Below are positions 46,907 to 54,483 of a stretch of DNA of 64,000 nucleotides, piece by piece. How positions within the stretch are numbered: position 1 is the stretch's first letter; each line of letters opens with the position of its first letter. The stretch is from Rubellimicrobium arenae. Its GTDB lineage: Bacteria > Pseudomonadota > Alphaproteobacteria > Rhodobacterales > Rhodobacteraceae. The notes under the pieces were generated by a model that was not told the DNA's origin, ran no database searches, and saw nothing but the letters and a program-made list of their open reading frames with translations. The DNA lies in the NCBI RefSeq assembly GCF_017916275.1, contig NZ_JAFMST010000014.1, forward strand, positions 44,176 to 108,175, written 5' to 3'. The translations under genes were made by a program, and so were the position numbers.

Positions 46907-46942
46907 ACATCCCGGTTGGCAATCCCCGAAAGGAGCCGTTCG

Positions 46943-47551
46943 ATGTTGACCTTCTACCATGCCCCGATGACCCGCTCGACCCGCGTGCTGACGCTGCTCG
47001 TGGCCATAGGCGCCCTGGATGCCGTGGAGGTGCGCGACGTGACGGTCATGCGCTTCGACGGCACGGGCCGGCGCGATCCGTCGAACCCGCATCCCGAGGG
47101 CAAGGTGCCGCTTCTTGTGCAGGACGGAGAGATGATCTGGGAAAGCGCGGCGATCCTGCTGCATCTCACCGACCTGTTCCCCGAGTCCGGCCTGGGGGTT
47201 CCGGTCGGCGACCCCCAGCGGGGGCGTTACCTGTCCTGGCTGGCCTGGTATGCCGGCGTCATGGAGCCCGCCCTGATCCACGATGCGGCCGGCCTGTCGC
47301 ATCCCTTCCTGTCCGCCACCTTCCGGGGTCCGGCCGAGATCCGCGACCGGCTTTCCTCGGCCCTGTCCACCAGTGACTGGCTCGTGGGGGGACGCTACAC
47401 GGCCGCGGACCTGCTCGTCTCCTCGCCGTATCTTTGGTTCAAGGACCTGGATCCCGGCTGCGACCGGATCCGCGACTGGGTCGCCCGCTGCGCGGCCCAT
47501 CCCGCGCGGGCCACGGCCATGCAGATGGACGGCACGGCGCTGGCCGCCTGA
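46943..47551 (+). CDS. Glutathione S-transferase family protein
   Basis: 202-aa GST. The N-terminal thioredoxin-like domain starts MLTFYHAPMTRSTRVLTLL and has GKVPLLVQDGEMIWESAAIL, which gives the cis-Pro and the glutathione-binding ES pair; the C-terminal helical domain ends GGRYTAADLLVSSPY. The catalytic Ser/Cys is not obvious from the PMTRSTR segment. ATG 46943 follows GAAAGGAGCC. Substrate unknown; likely de-repressed by the WYL regulator. Confidence 0.9.
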   Translation: MLTFYHAPMTRSTRVLTLLVAIGALDAVEVRDVTVMRFDGTGRRDPSNPHPEGKVPLLVQDGEMIWESAAILLHLTDLFPESGLGVPVGDPQRGRYLSWLAWYAGVMEPALIHDAAGLSHPFLSATFRGPAEIRDRLSSALSTSDWLVGGRYTAADLLVSSPYLWFKDLDPGCDRIRDWVARCAAHPARATAMQMDGTALAA

Positions 47552-47557
47552 TGGCCG

Positions 47558-47584
47558 GGGCCGCGCCCCGGACCGGCGCGGCCC
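47558..47584. terminator. Bidirectional terminator between GST and PRC-barrel genes
   Basis: Perfect 10-bp stem GGGCCGCGCC/GGCGCGGCCC with a 7-nt loop, exactly in the gap between two convergent genes. No T-run on either side. Confidence 0.6.
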
Positions 47585-47596
47585 TCCATCCCAGGA

Positions 47597-47956
47597 TCAG
47601 ACCCAGTAATAGGGCAGCCCGTAATGGGTGTAGATCCGCTCCTCCCACTGGCGGTCACGATACCAGTCGTCACTCTGCGCCGGGGCTTCGCGCAACTGGT
47701 CCTCGGTGATACCGGTGATGTAGCCGCCGAGGGATGTGTCGTACTTCAGCGCGGCCCAGGGGATGGGATGGTGATCCTGTCCCATGCCCAGGAATCCGCC
47801 GAAGGACATCACGGCGTAGACGATCTTGCCCGAGATCTTGTCGATCACGAGATGGTCGATGGTCCCGATATGCTCGCCGCCCGCACCGAAGACGGCGGTG
47901 CCGTTCACCCGGTCGGACGAGATGACGCTGCTCGATGAATAATCGATGTCAGGCAT
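47597..47956 (-). CDS. PRC-barrel domain protein
   Basis: 119-aa soluble protein. The PRC barrel covers roughly residues 12-85: VISSDRVNGTAVFGAGGEHI, VIDKISGKIVYAVMSFGGFLGMG and HHPIPWAALKYD. This type is related to stress-associated PRC-barrel proteins of alphaproteobacteria; distant members are the RimM and photosynthetic reaction-centre H barrels. Ends in an aromatic tail (YTHYGLPYYWV). Probable scaffold or stress role, not proven. Confidence 0.9.
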   Translation of the reverse strand: MPDIDYSSSSVISSDRVNGTAVFGAGGEHIGTIDHLVIDKISGKIVYAVMSFGGFLGMGQDHHPIPWAALKYDTSLGGYITGITEDQLREAPAQSDDWYRDRQWEERIYTHYGLPYYWV

Positions 47957-48011
47957 GGCCCCCTCCTGTTCGTTGGCCTCGCAGCGAAACGAACGGAAGG
48001 GGCGATCGTTC

Positions 48012-48035
48012 CCCGCGCCCCCAAGGGGGCGCGGG
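48012..48035 (-). terminator. Strong hairpin downstream of the HU gene
   Basis: Perfect 11-bp self-complement CCCGCGCCCCC-AA-GGGGGCGCGGG (10 bp with a 4-nt loop in practice), starting 8 bases after the HU stop on the - strand. Confidence 0.6.
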
Positions 48036-48043
48036 ACTTGGAA

Positions 48044-48331
48044 TCAGGCGTTGATGCTGTCCTTGAGCGCCTTGGCCACGGTGACCTTGACCACCTTGTC
48101 GGCCTCTTTCTTGATCTGCTCGCCCGTGGAGGGGTTGCGGACCATGCGCTCGGGCCGTTCGCGGCAGTAGATCTTGCCGACGCCCGGCAGGGTCACGGCG
48201 CCGCCTTCGGAGACCGTCTTGGTGATGATGCCGGTCAGCGCGTCCAGCATGGCGCTCGCCGCCTTCTTGTCGGTGTTGGTTTCGTCCGCGATCGCGGCAA
48301 CGAGCTGGGCCTTCGTCATCTGGTTGGCCAT
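48044..48331 (-). CDS. HU family DNA-binding protein
   Basis: 95-aa histone-like protein that bends and compacts DNA. N-terminal helices MTKAQLVAAIADETNTDKKA, then the beta arms with GKIYCRERPERMVRNPSTGE and the helix KVVKVTVAKALKDSI. The PERMVRNPSTGE loop is the variant of the RxGRNPxTGE arm tip, with the intercalating Pro retained. Start ATG 48331 chosen by family length; a longer frame upstream is chance. Monocistronic, with its own hairpin terminator. Confidence 0.95.
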   Translation of the reverse strand: MANQMTKAQLVAAIADETNTDKKAASAMLDALTGIITKTVSEGGAVTLPGVGKIYCRERPERMVRNPSTGEQIKKEADKVVKVTVAKALKDSINA

Positions 48332-48442
48332 GGGTGGTCTCCTGGTTGGCGCGCCCCGTTGGGGCATATCGGGCCCATGCTGCACAACCATTCGCTTCGC
48401 TTGTCCAGCAGAAACCGCCGTTTGCTCAGGAAACCGTGCAAT

Positions 48443-49930
48443 TCAGAGGAAAGCCGTCTCCATGAAGCTACGCAATTTGCGGCTATGGATGCGTTCGAGC
48501 GGCTCTTCGCGCAGGCGCTCCATGGCGCGGATGCCGATCATGAGATGCCGCGCGACCTGGGTCCGGTAGAAGTCCGAGGCCATGCCGGGCAGCTTCAGCT
48601 CTCCGTGCAGCGGCTTGTCCGAGACGCAAAGAAGCGTTCCGTAAGGCACGCGGAAGCGGAAGCCGTTGGCGGCGATGGTGGCCGATTCCATGTCGAGCGC
48701 GACGGCGCGGCTCTGCGACAGGCGGGCCACGGGGCCGGACTGGTCGCGAAGCTCCCAGTTGCGGTTGTCGATCGTGGCGACGGTGCCGGTGCGCATGATG
48801 CGCTTGAGCTCGTATCCGTCCAGCTCGGTCACCTCGGCCACCGCCCGCTCGAGCGCGATCTGGATCTCGGCCAGCGCGGGGATCGGCACCCAGATGGGCA
48901 GGTCGTCGTCCAGGACGTGATCCTCACGCAGGTAGGCGTGGGCCAGGACAAAGTCGCCCAGCCGCTGGCTGTTCCGAAGCCCCGCGCAATGGCCGACCAT
49001 GAGCCAGGCGTGCGGGCGCAACACCGCGATGTGGTCCGTGGCCGTCTTGGCGTTCGAGGGGCCGACCCCGATGTTGACCAGCGTGATTCCCTGCCCGTCC
49101 GCGCGCTTGAGGTGGTAGGTCGGCATCTGGGGCAGCTTGCCGGGCACGGGAAGATGCGCCTCGGCCTCGGTGATCACGGCGTTTCCGGGACCCACGAAGG
49201 CCGTGTAGCCCGAGTCCGGGCTGGCGATCTGCTGCCGGGCGTAGGCCTCGAACTCCTCGACGTAGAACTGGTAGTTCGTGAAAAGGACGTGGTTCTGGAA
49301 ATGGTCCGGATCGGTCGCGGTGTAGTGCGACAGGCGGGCGAGGCTGTAGTCCACCCGCTGCGCCGTGAAGGGGGCAAGCGGAATGGAGCCATCGGGGTAG
49401 AGGAACCCGTCGCCGTTCACGATGTCGTCGTTCATCGTGGCGAGGTCCGGCACGTCGAACACGTCGCGGAGGGGGAACTCCATCACGCCTTCCTGCGGGA
49501 CCGACAGACGCGCGTCGTTGGTCACGGCGAAGTGGACGGGGATCGGCGTGCGCGAAGGCCCCACCACCACGCGGACGGCATGGTTCCGGATCAGCAGGCC
49601 GATCTGCTGCTCCAGGTAGCTCGCGAACAGGCGCGGCCGGGTGATGGTGGTCGAATAGGTTCCAGGCCCGGCCACATGGCCGAACGAAAGCCGCGAATCC
49701 GCCAGCGCGAAGCTGGACGTGGAGAGCCGCAGCTCGGGATAGAACGCACGGATGCGCCGTTCGGGGCGTCCATGCCGAAGCGAGGCGGCAAAACGGTCGC
49801 TCAGGAAGTCGGTCGATGCCTCGTAGATCTCGATCAGCCGCGCCACGGCCGCGGCCGCATCGTCGAAGGCTTCGGGGGCGGGCAGCTGCGGGGTCTCAAA
49901 GGGGCCGAGTTCAGGATTCTGGGCGTTCAT
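48443..49930 (-). CDS. amn: AMP nucleosidase
   Basis: Hydrolyses AMP to adenine and ribose 5-phosphate, controlling adenylate pools. 495 aa, close to E. coli Amn. The N-terminal regulatory domain (1-190) starts MNAQNPELGPFE; the C-terminal part is a PNP/UDP phosphorylase-type fold (ITLVNIGVGPSNAKTATDH; HCAGLRNSQRLGDFVLAHAY; ALDMESATIAANG, the last being the ribose-binding segment). Its ATG overlaps the stop of the adenine deaminase gene, and the two encode consecutive reactions. Confidence 0.95.
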   Translation of the reverse strand: MNAQNPELGPFETPQLPAPEAFDDAAAAVARLIEIYEASTDFLSDRFAASLRHGRPERRIRAFYPELRLSTSSFALADSRLSFGHVAGPGTYSTTITRPRLFASYLEQQIGLLIRNHAVRVVVGPSRTPIPVHFAVTNDARLSVPQEGVMEFPLRDVFDVPDLATMNDDIVNGDGFLYPDGSIPLAPFTAQRVDYSLARLSHYTATDPDHFQNHVLFTNYQFYVEEFEAYARQQIASPDSGYTAFVGPGNAVITEAEAHLPVPGKLPQMPTYHLKRADGQGITLVNIGVGPSNAKTATDHIAVLRPHAWLMVGHCAGLRNSQRLGDFVLAHAYLREDHVLDDDLPIWVPIPALAEIQIALERAVAEVTELDGYELKRIMRTGTVATIDNRNWELRDQSGPVARLSQSRAVALDMESATIAANGFRFRVPYGTLLCVSDKPLHGELKLPGMASDFYRTQVARHLMIGIRAMERLREEPLERIHSRKLRSFMETAFL

Positions 49931-51729
49931 GCGTTCCCCTCGAACAGACTGGTGACCTCGAACCGGCGCACATCCACGAGGCCCTTGTCGGAGAGGCGCA
50001 GCTCGGGGATGACTACCAGCGCCAGCAGTGAATGCTGCATGTAGGCATTGTTGAGGCGGCAGCCACATTCGGCCATGGCCTCGACCAGGCGCTGGGCACG
50101 GGCGGCGACGTCGATGGCCGGGGCGTCGGACATCAGCCCCGCGATGGGCAGCGGCACGAGGGCGGTCTCCTGCCCGTCCTTCCAGACGGTGACGCCCCCT
50201 CCGACCTCGGCCAGCCGGTTGGCGGCGGCCGCCATCATGGCGCGGTCGGTGCCGACCACGATCATGTGGTGGCTGTCATGGGCCACGGTCGAAGCGACCG
50301 CCATCCCCGGCCCGTAGCCGAAGCCCGACACGAAGGCGTTGGTCACCCCACCCGTTGCGCGGTGCCGCTCGACCAGCGCGATGTGCGCGACGGCGCCCTC
50401 GGGTTCGACAAGGCCGTCCCGCACGGGCAGGTCGGCGGCCAGGGCCTTGGTCGGGGCCTGGTTCTCGATGACGCCGATGACCTTCACGCGCACCTTCTCC
50501 CGGTCGTCGGGCGCGGGGACGGCAAAGTCCCGGGCCTCCAGCCACTTGCCCAGGCGCACCGTTTGCCGCGCCGCCTCGGGCCAGTCGTAGTGCGGGCATG
50601 TGACACGCAGGCGACCGTCCTCGGCCACGAGGCGTCCGCGCGCATAGACCGCCTCGATCGGCAGGGCGCGCAGGTCCGAGGTCAGGATCACGTCGGCGCG
50701 GCGGCCCGGGGCGATGGAGCCCAGCTCGCGTTCGAGGCCGAAATGCGTGGCGGTATTGATCGTGGCCATCTGGAGCGCGACCAGCGGGTCGCAGCCGCAG
50801 GCGATGGCGTGGCGCACGACGCGGTCCATGTGGCCGTCGTTGACCAGCGTGCCCGAATGGCAGTCATCCGTGCACAGGACGAAGTTGCGGGGATCAAGGC
50901 CCTTTTCGGTGATCGCGGTAATCTGGCTTTCCACGTCGTACCACGCGGAGCCCAGCCGCAGCATGGAGCGCATCCCTTGGCGGACGCGGTCGATCGCGTC
51001 GGACTCCCGGGTCCCCTCATGGTCGTCCGCCGCCCCGCCTGCGACATAGGCGTGGAACGGAACACCCCGGTCGGGGCTCGCGTAGTGGCCGCCCACCGTC
51101 TTGCCGGCGCGCATGGTCGCGGCCATCTCGGCCAGCATCTGCGGGTCGCCGGCCACGACGCCGGGGTAGTTCATCATCTCGCCCAAACCGACGATGCCGG
51201 GCCAGGACATGGCCTCCTCGACGTCCTCGGCGGTGATCTCGAAGCCGGTGGTCTCCAGCCCCGGGGCGCTCGGCGCGCAACTGGGCATCTGGGTGAAGAT
51301 GCTGATGGGCTGCAGCAGCGCCTCGTCGTGCATCATGCGGACGCCTGACAGGCCCAGGACGTTGGCGATCTCGTGCGGGTCGGTGAACATGGTCGTCGTG
51401 CCGTGCGGGATCACGGCGGCGGCGAACTCGGCGGGGGTCAGCATCCCGGATTCGATGTGCATGTGGCCGTCGCAAAGGCCGGGGATCAGGTAGCGGCCCT
51501 TGGCGTCCACGACCTGGGTCCCTTCGCCGATGCAGTGGCTCGCGTCGGGGCCGACATAGGCGAAGCGGCCTGCCGCGATGGCGACCTGCCAGCCGGGAAG
51601 GATCTCACGGCTCTGGACGTTGACGAGGAGGCCGCCCTGGATGACGAGGTCGGCAGGGGCGCGGCCCGCGGCCACGGCGACAAGGCGGGGGGCGCAATCG
51701 GCCCAGGAGGTCAGGACGGGGTCTTGCAT
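49927..51729 (-). CDS. ade: Adenine deaminase
   Basis: Metal-dependent deamination of adenine to hypoxanthine and ammonia. 600 aa of the amidohydrolase superfamily. LIPGLCDGHMHIESGMLTP holds the HxH metal ligands, HGTTTMFTDPHEI and GHYASPDRG follow, and the second metal-binding Asp is in LCTDDCHSGTL. The C-terminal domain (about 400-600) with VAHDSHHMIVVG is typical of Ade. Overlaps amn by ATGA, which places it upstream in the same transcript. Confidence 0.95.
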   Translation of the reverse strand: MQDPVLTSWADCAPRLVAVAAGRAPADLVIQGGLLVNVQSREILPGWQVAIAAGRFAYVGPDASHCIGEGTQVVDAKGRYLIPGLCDGHMHIESGMLTPAEFAAAVIPHGTTTMFTDPHEIANVLGLSGVRMMHDEALLQPISIFTQMPSCAPSAPGLETTGFEITAEDVEEAMSWPGIVGLGEMMNYPGVVAGDPQMLAEMAATMRAGKTVGGHYASPDRGVPFHAYVAGGAADDHEGTRESDAIDRVRQGMRSMLRLGSAWYDVESQITAITEKGLDPRNFVLCTDDCHSGTLVNDGHMDRVVRHAIACGCDPLVALQMATINTATHFGLERELGSIAPGRRADVILTSDLRALPIEAVYARGRLVAEDGRLRVTCPHYDWPEAARQTVRLGKWLEARDFAVPAPDDREKVRVKVIGVIENQAPTKALAADLPVRDGLVEPEGAVAHIALVERHRATGGVTNAFVSGFGYGPGMAVASTVAHDSHHMIVVGTDRAMMAAAANRLAEVGGGVTVWKDGQETALVPLPIAGLMSDAPAIDVAARAQRLVEAMAECGCRLNNAYMQHSLLALVVIPELRLSDKGLVDVRRFEVTSLFEGNA

Positions 51730-51916
51730 GGCCCATTTGGGCGCAAGGCGCGCGCCCGCGCAAGCCCTGGCCTGGACCCAGAAGGCCGCGACGCCGGCCT
51801 ACTCCGTGCCTGCAGAGGGCCGCACCAGACCATGACGAAGCGTCACGCGCGCTCGGGCCGGGCCGATTCCCCGTCACGCGCGTTCTTCTCTGGATCTCAC
51901 GGACCCGAGCCCATCA

Positions 51917-52336
51917 ATGCCCGATCTCGACCGCTTCCTGCCCCCGCAGGACAACACCTACGCCAGCGCCATGGCCGAGCTTCGCCACGGCCGAAAGGAA
52001 AGCCACTGGATGTGGTGGATCTTTCCGCAACTCGCCGCGCTGGGCCGATCGCCCACCGCTAAGGCCTACGGCATCACGGACCTGGAGGAGGCCCGGGCCT
52101 ACCTCGCGCATCCCGTGCTCGGGTCCCGCCTGGTCGAGGCGGCGCGCGCGATGCTTCTGCACCCGGACCGCTCGCCCGAGTCGATCCTGGGTGGCATCGA
52201 CGCGCTGAAGCTGCGGTCCTGCGCGACGCTCTTTGCCAGCCTGCCGGACGCGCCTCCCGAGTTCCGCGCCCTCCTTGAGAGTTTCTACGATGGCCAGCCT
52301 GATCCATTGACCCAGCAGGCGCTGAACGCCCCCTGA
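51917..52336 (+). CDS. DUF1810 family protein
   Basis: 139-aa soluble helical protein. The family pattern is visible in LDRFLPPQDNTYASAMAEL, ESHWMWWIFPQLAALG, AYGITDLEEARAYLAHPVLG and LRSCATLFAS. Database names such as calpastatin are not meaningful for this group. No function is known. The epimerase-like gene follows 52 bp later on the same strand. Confidence 0.9.
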   Translation: MPDLDRFLPPQDNTYASAMAELRHGRKESHWMWWIFPQLAALGRSPTAKAYGITDLEEARAYLAHPVLGSRLVEAARAMLLHPDRSPESILGGIDALKLRSCATLFASLPDAPPEFRALLESFYDGQPDPLTQQALNAP

Positions 52337-52388
52337 CCAGGGCCGACCGGCCTTGCAGTCCGTGGTCGCCGGTCCCATCCTGCCGGGC

Positions 52389-53240
52389 ATGCCTACGCTG
52401 CTCTCTTTCGGTCACGGCTTCTCGGCCCGCGCGCTCGGTCATCTCCTGCGTCCACAGGGGTGGCGGGTCATCGGCACGGTCCGGAGCCCGGAGCGGCTGC
52501 GGGACCTCGAGGCGGACGGCGTCGATGGCGTGATCTGGCCGGGCGCGGACATGGGACCACTGCTCGACCAGGCCACCCACCTGCTCAGCTCGGTCGCCCC
52601 CGACGAAGCCGGGGATCCGGTCCTGCGCGCCCTGGGCCCGGAGATCGCGGCTCGGGCCACCCGGCTCGCCTGGGTCGGCTATCTTTCGACGACCGGAGTC
52701 TATGGCGACCGGCAGGGCGACTGGGTGGACGAATCCAGCGCCCTGACGCCGGCGACCCGGCGCGGTCGGCTGCGCGTCGAGGCGGAGGCGGCCTGGCGGG
52801 CCATCCCGGGGCTGCCGCTCCACATCTTCCGGCTCGCGGGGATCTATGGCCCGGGGCGCGGACCCTTCGAAAAGGTGCGGAACGGCACGGCGCGGCGGAT
52901 CATCAAGCCCAACCAGATGTTCTCGCGGATCCATGTGGATGACATCGCGCAGGTTCTGGCGGCGTCGATCGCCCGTCCCGAACCCGGCGCGATCTACAAC
53001 GTCTGCGACGACGATCCGGCCCCGCCCGAGGACGTGATCGCCCACGCGGCCGAGCTCCTGGGCCTGCCGATCCCGCCCGCACAGGATTTTGCGACCGCCG
53101 AGATGACTCCGATGGCGCGCAGCTTCTATGCGGAAAGCAAGCGGGTGCGGAACGACCGCATCAAGGACGAACTCGGAGTCCGGCTTCTTTATCCCGACTA
53201 CCGGACCGGGCTGCGGGCGCTGCTGGCCGCGGGGGACTAG
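52389..53240 (+). CDS. NAD-dependent epimerase/dehydratase-like SDR (YeeZ type)
   Basis: 283-aa extended SDR. N-terminal LLSFGHGFSARALGHLL is a modified GxGxxA loop. YLSTTGVYGDRQGDWVDES gives the Thr/Tyr region, with YxxxK replaced, as in other YeeZ-type members. FRLAGIYGPGRGPFEKV and FSRIHVDDIAQVL are typical of the epimerase family. The lack of a clear Tyr-x3-Lys argues against a classical dehydratase, so the reaction is open. Start ATG 52389; an in-frame upstream start at 52353 is unlikely. Confidence 0.85.
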   Translation: MPTLLSFGHGFSARALGHLLRPQGWRVIGTVRSPERLRDLEADGVDGVIWPGADMGPLLDQATHLLSSVAPDEAGDPVLRALGPEIAARATRLAWVGYLSTTGVYGDRQGDWVDESSALTPATRRGRLRVEAEAAWRAIPGLPLHIFRLAGIYGPGRGPFEKVRNGTARRIIKPNQMFSRIHVDDIAQVLAASIARPEPGAIYNVCDDDPAPPEDVIAHAAELLGLPIPPAQDFATAEMTPMARSFYAESKRVRNDRIKDELGVRLLYPDYRTGLRALLAAGD

Positions 53241-53241
53241 G

Positions 53242-53265
53242 GTCACGTCCTTGTGACTTTTTCTT
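53242..53265 (+). terminator. Rho-independent terminator after the epimerase gene
   Basis: Short stem GTCAC-GTCCTT-GTGAC followed directly by TTTTTCTT, the only hairpin plus T-run I see in the window. It ends the DUF1810-epimerase transcript. Confidence 0.65.
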
Positions 53266-53286
53266 CCGGCGCGGGGTTGAACGCCC

Positions 53287-53311
53287 ACAGCCGCTGTCCA
53301 TATGCGGCTGT
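53287..53311 (+). promoter_or_regulatory. Hairpin in the terC leader
   Basis: Perfect 8-bp stem ACAGCCGC/GCGGCTGT with a 9-nt loop, 126 bases upstream of terC. The leader from 53266 to 53436 has no gene. TerC/Alx genes are often controlled by leader RNAs, but I do not find the conserved loops of the Mn-sensing yybP-ykoY riboswitch here. Confidence 0.4.
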
Positions 53312-53436
53312 AGCGGACCGGGCCCCTCTGACGACCTCGCGTCGTGATGTCGGACCGCATCGAGCGTGCTCGGTGTCCTGGCCCTTTTCGCCCGACCTCC
53401 GATGCGCGTTCCCTGAAACGTGGACGTGAGGTCGTC

Positions 53437-54441
53437 ATGGAACTTCTTCTGTTATCTTTCCTGGGCACGCCGCTCTGGATGTGGCTGCTCTTCATCGGGA
53501 TCGTCATCGCGCTCCTGGCCTTCGACCTGGGGGTCCTGCACAAGGACGACCACGAGATCGGCGTGGCCGAGAGCCTCAAGCTGTCTTCCCTCTACATCGC
53601 CCTGGGGCTGGCCTTCGCAGGATTCGTCTGGTGGCAGATCGGCGGACAGGAGGCGCAGTACTACCTGACCGCCTTCGTGGTCGAAAAGACGCTGGCGATG
53701 GACAACGTGTTCGTCATCGCCCTGATCTTCAGCTTCTTCGCGATCCCGCGCCTGTACCAGCACCGCGTGCTGTTCTGGGGCATCCTGGGCGTGATCCTGC
53801 TGCGCGGGATCATGATCGGGCTCGGTGCGACGCTGGTCGCCCAGTACCACTGGGTGCTCTACATCTTTGCGACCTTCCTGATCTTCACCGGCGTCAAGAT
53901 GATGTTCGGTGGCGAGAAGGAGCACGACATCTCCTCCAATCCGGTGCTGCGCTTCCTCAAGCGCCGGATGAACGTCACGGACGAGCTGCATGGGCACGAC
54001 TTCTTCGTGAAGAAGCCCGACGCCTCGGGCCGGATGGTGCGCTTTGCCACGCCGCTCTTCCTGGCTCTGGTGCTGATCGAGATCGCGGACCTGGTCTTTG
54101 CGGTGGACTCGGTTCCCGCCGTGTTCGCGATCACGACGGACCCGTTCATCGTCTACACGTCCAACATCTTCGCGATCCTGGGCCTGCGGGCGCTCTACTT
54201 CGCGCTGGCGGCGATCCTGCACCGCTTCCACTACCTGAAATACGCGCTGTCGCTGCTCCTGGTGTTCATCGGATCGAAGATCTTCGTCGCCGACCTGATG
54301 GGCTGGGAGAAGTTCCCCGCGGGCTGGTCGCTGGGGATCACCTTCGCCATCCTTGCGGCCGGCGTGGCGTTCTCGCTCTGGAAGACGCGGGGCGAGGTGG
54401 AGCATGACCACCATGACCGGAAGGCCGTCACGGCCGAATGA
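53437..54441 (+). CDS. TerC/Alx family membrane protein
   Basis: 334-aa inner-membrane protein with about nine helices. Family signatures are AFDLGVLHKDDHEI, VEKTLAMDNVFVIALIFSFF (Asp in the membrane), LVLIEIADLVFAVDSVPAVFAI and ILGLRALYFALAA, with conserved acidic residues that bind metal. Members export Mn(II) or load metal onto exported proteins (Alx, YceF) or give tellurite resistance. ATG 53437 is selected, since the first hydrophobic helix begins here. His/Asp-rich C-terminus (EHDHHDRK). Convergent with dxs. Confidence 0.92.
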   Translation: MELLLLSFLGTPLWMWLLFIGIVIALLAFDLGVLHKDDHEIGVAESLKLSSLYIALGLAFAGFVWWQIGGQEAQYYLTAFVVEKTLAMDNVFVIALIFSFFAIPRLYQHRVLFWGILGVILLRGIMIGLGATLVAQYHWVLYIFATFLIFTGVKMMFGGEKEHDISSNPVLRFLKRRMNVTDELHGHDFFVKKPDASGRMVRFATPLFLALVLIEIADLVFAVDSVPAVFAITTDPFIVYTSNIFAILGLRALYFALAAILHRFHYLKYALSLLLVFIGSKIFVADLMGWEKFPAGWSLGITFAILAAGVAFSLWKTRGEVEHDHHDRKAVTAE

Positions 54442-54452
54442 CGGCAACGATG

Positions 54453-54477
54453 ACGCCCGGGTCCCGCGCCCGGGCGT
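54453..54477. terminator. Bidirectional terminator between terC and dxs
   Basis: Perfect 9-bp stem ACGCCCGGG/CCCGGGCGT with a 7-nt loop in the 42-bp gap of a convergent pair. Confidence 0.6.
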
Positions 54478-54483
54478 TCCCCA

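Noticed and set aside
53266..53436. yybP-ykoY manganese riboswitch in front of terC
   Set aside because: The conserved loop sequences of that class are not visible; only a plain hairpin is.
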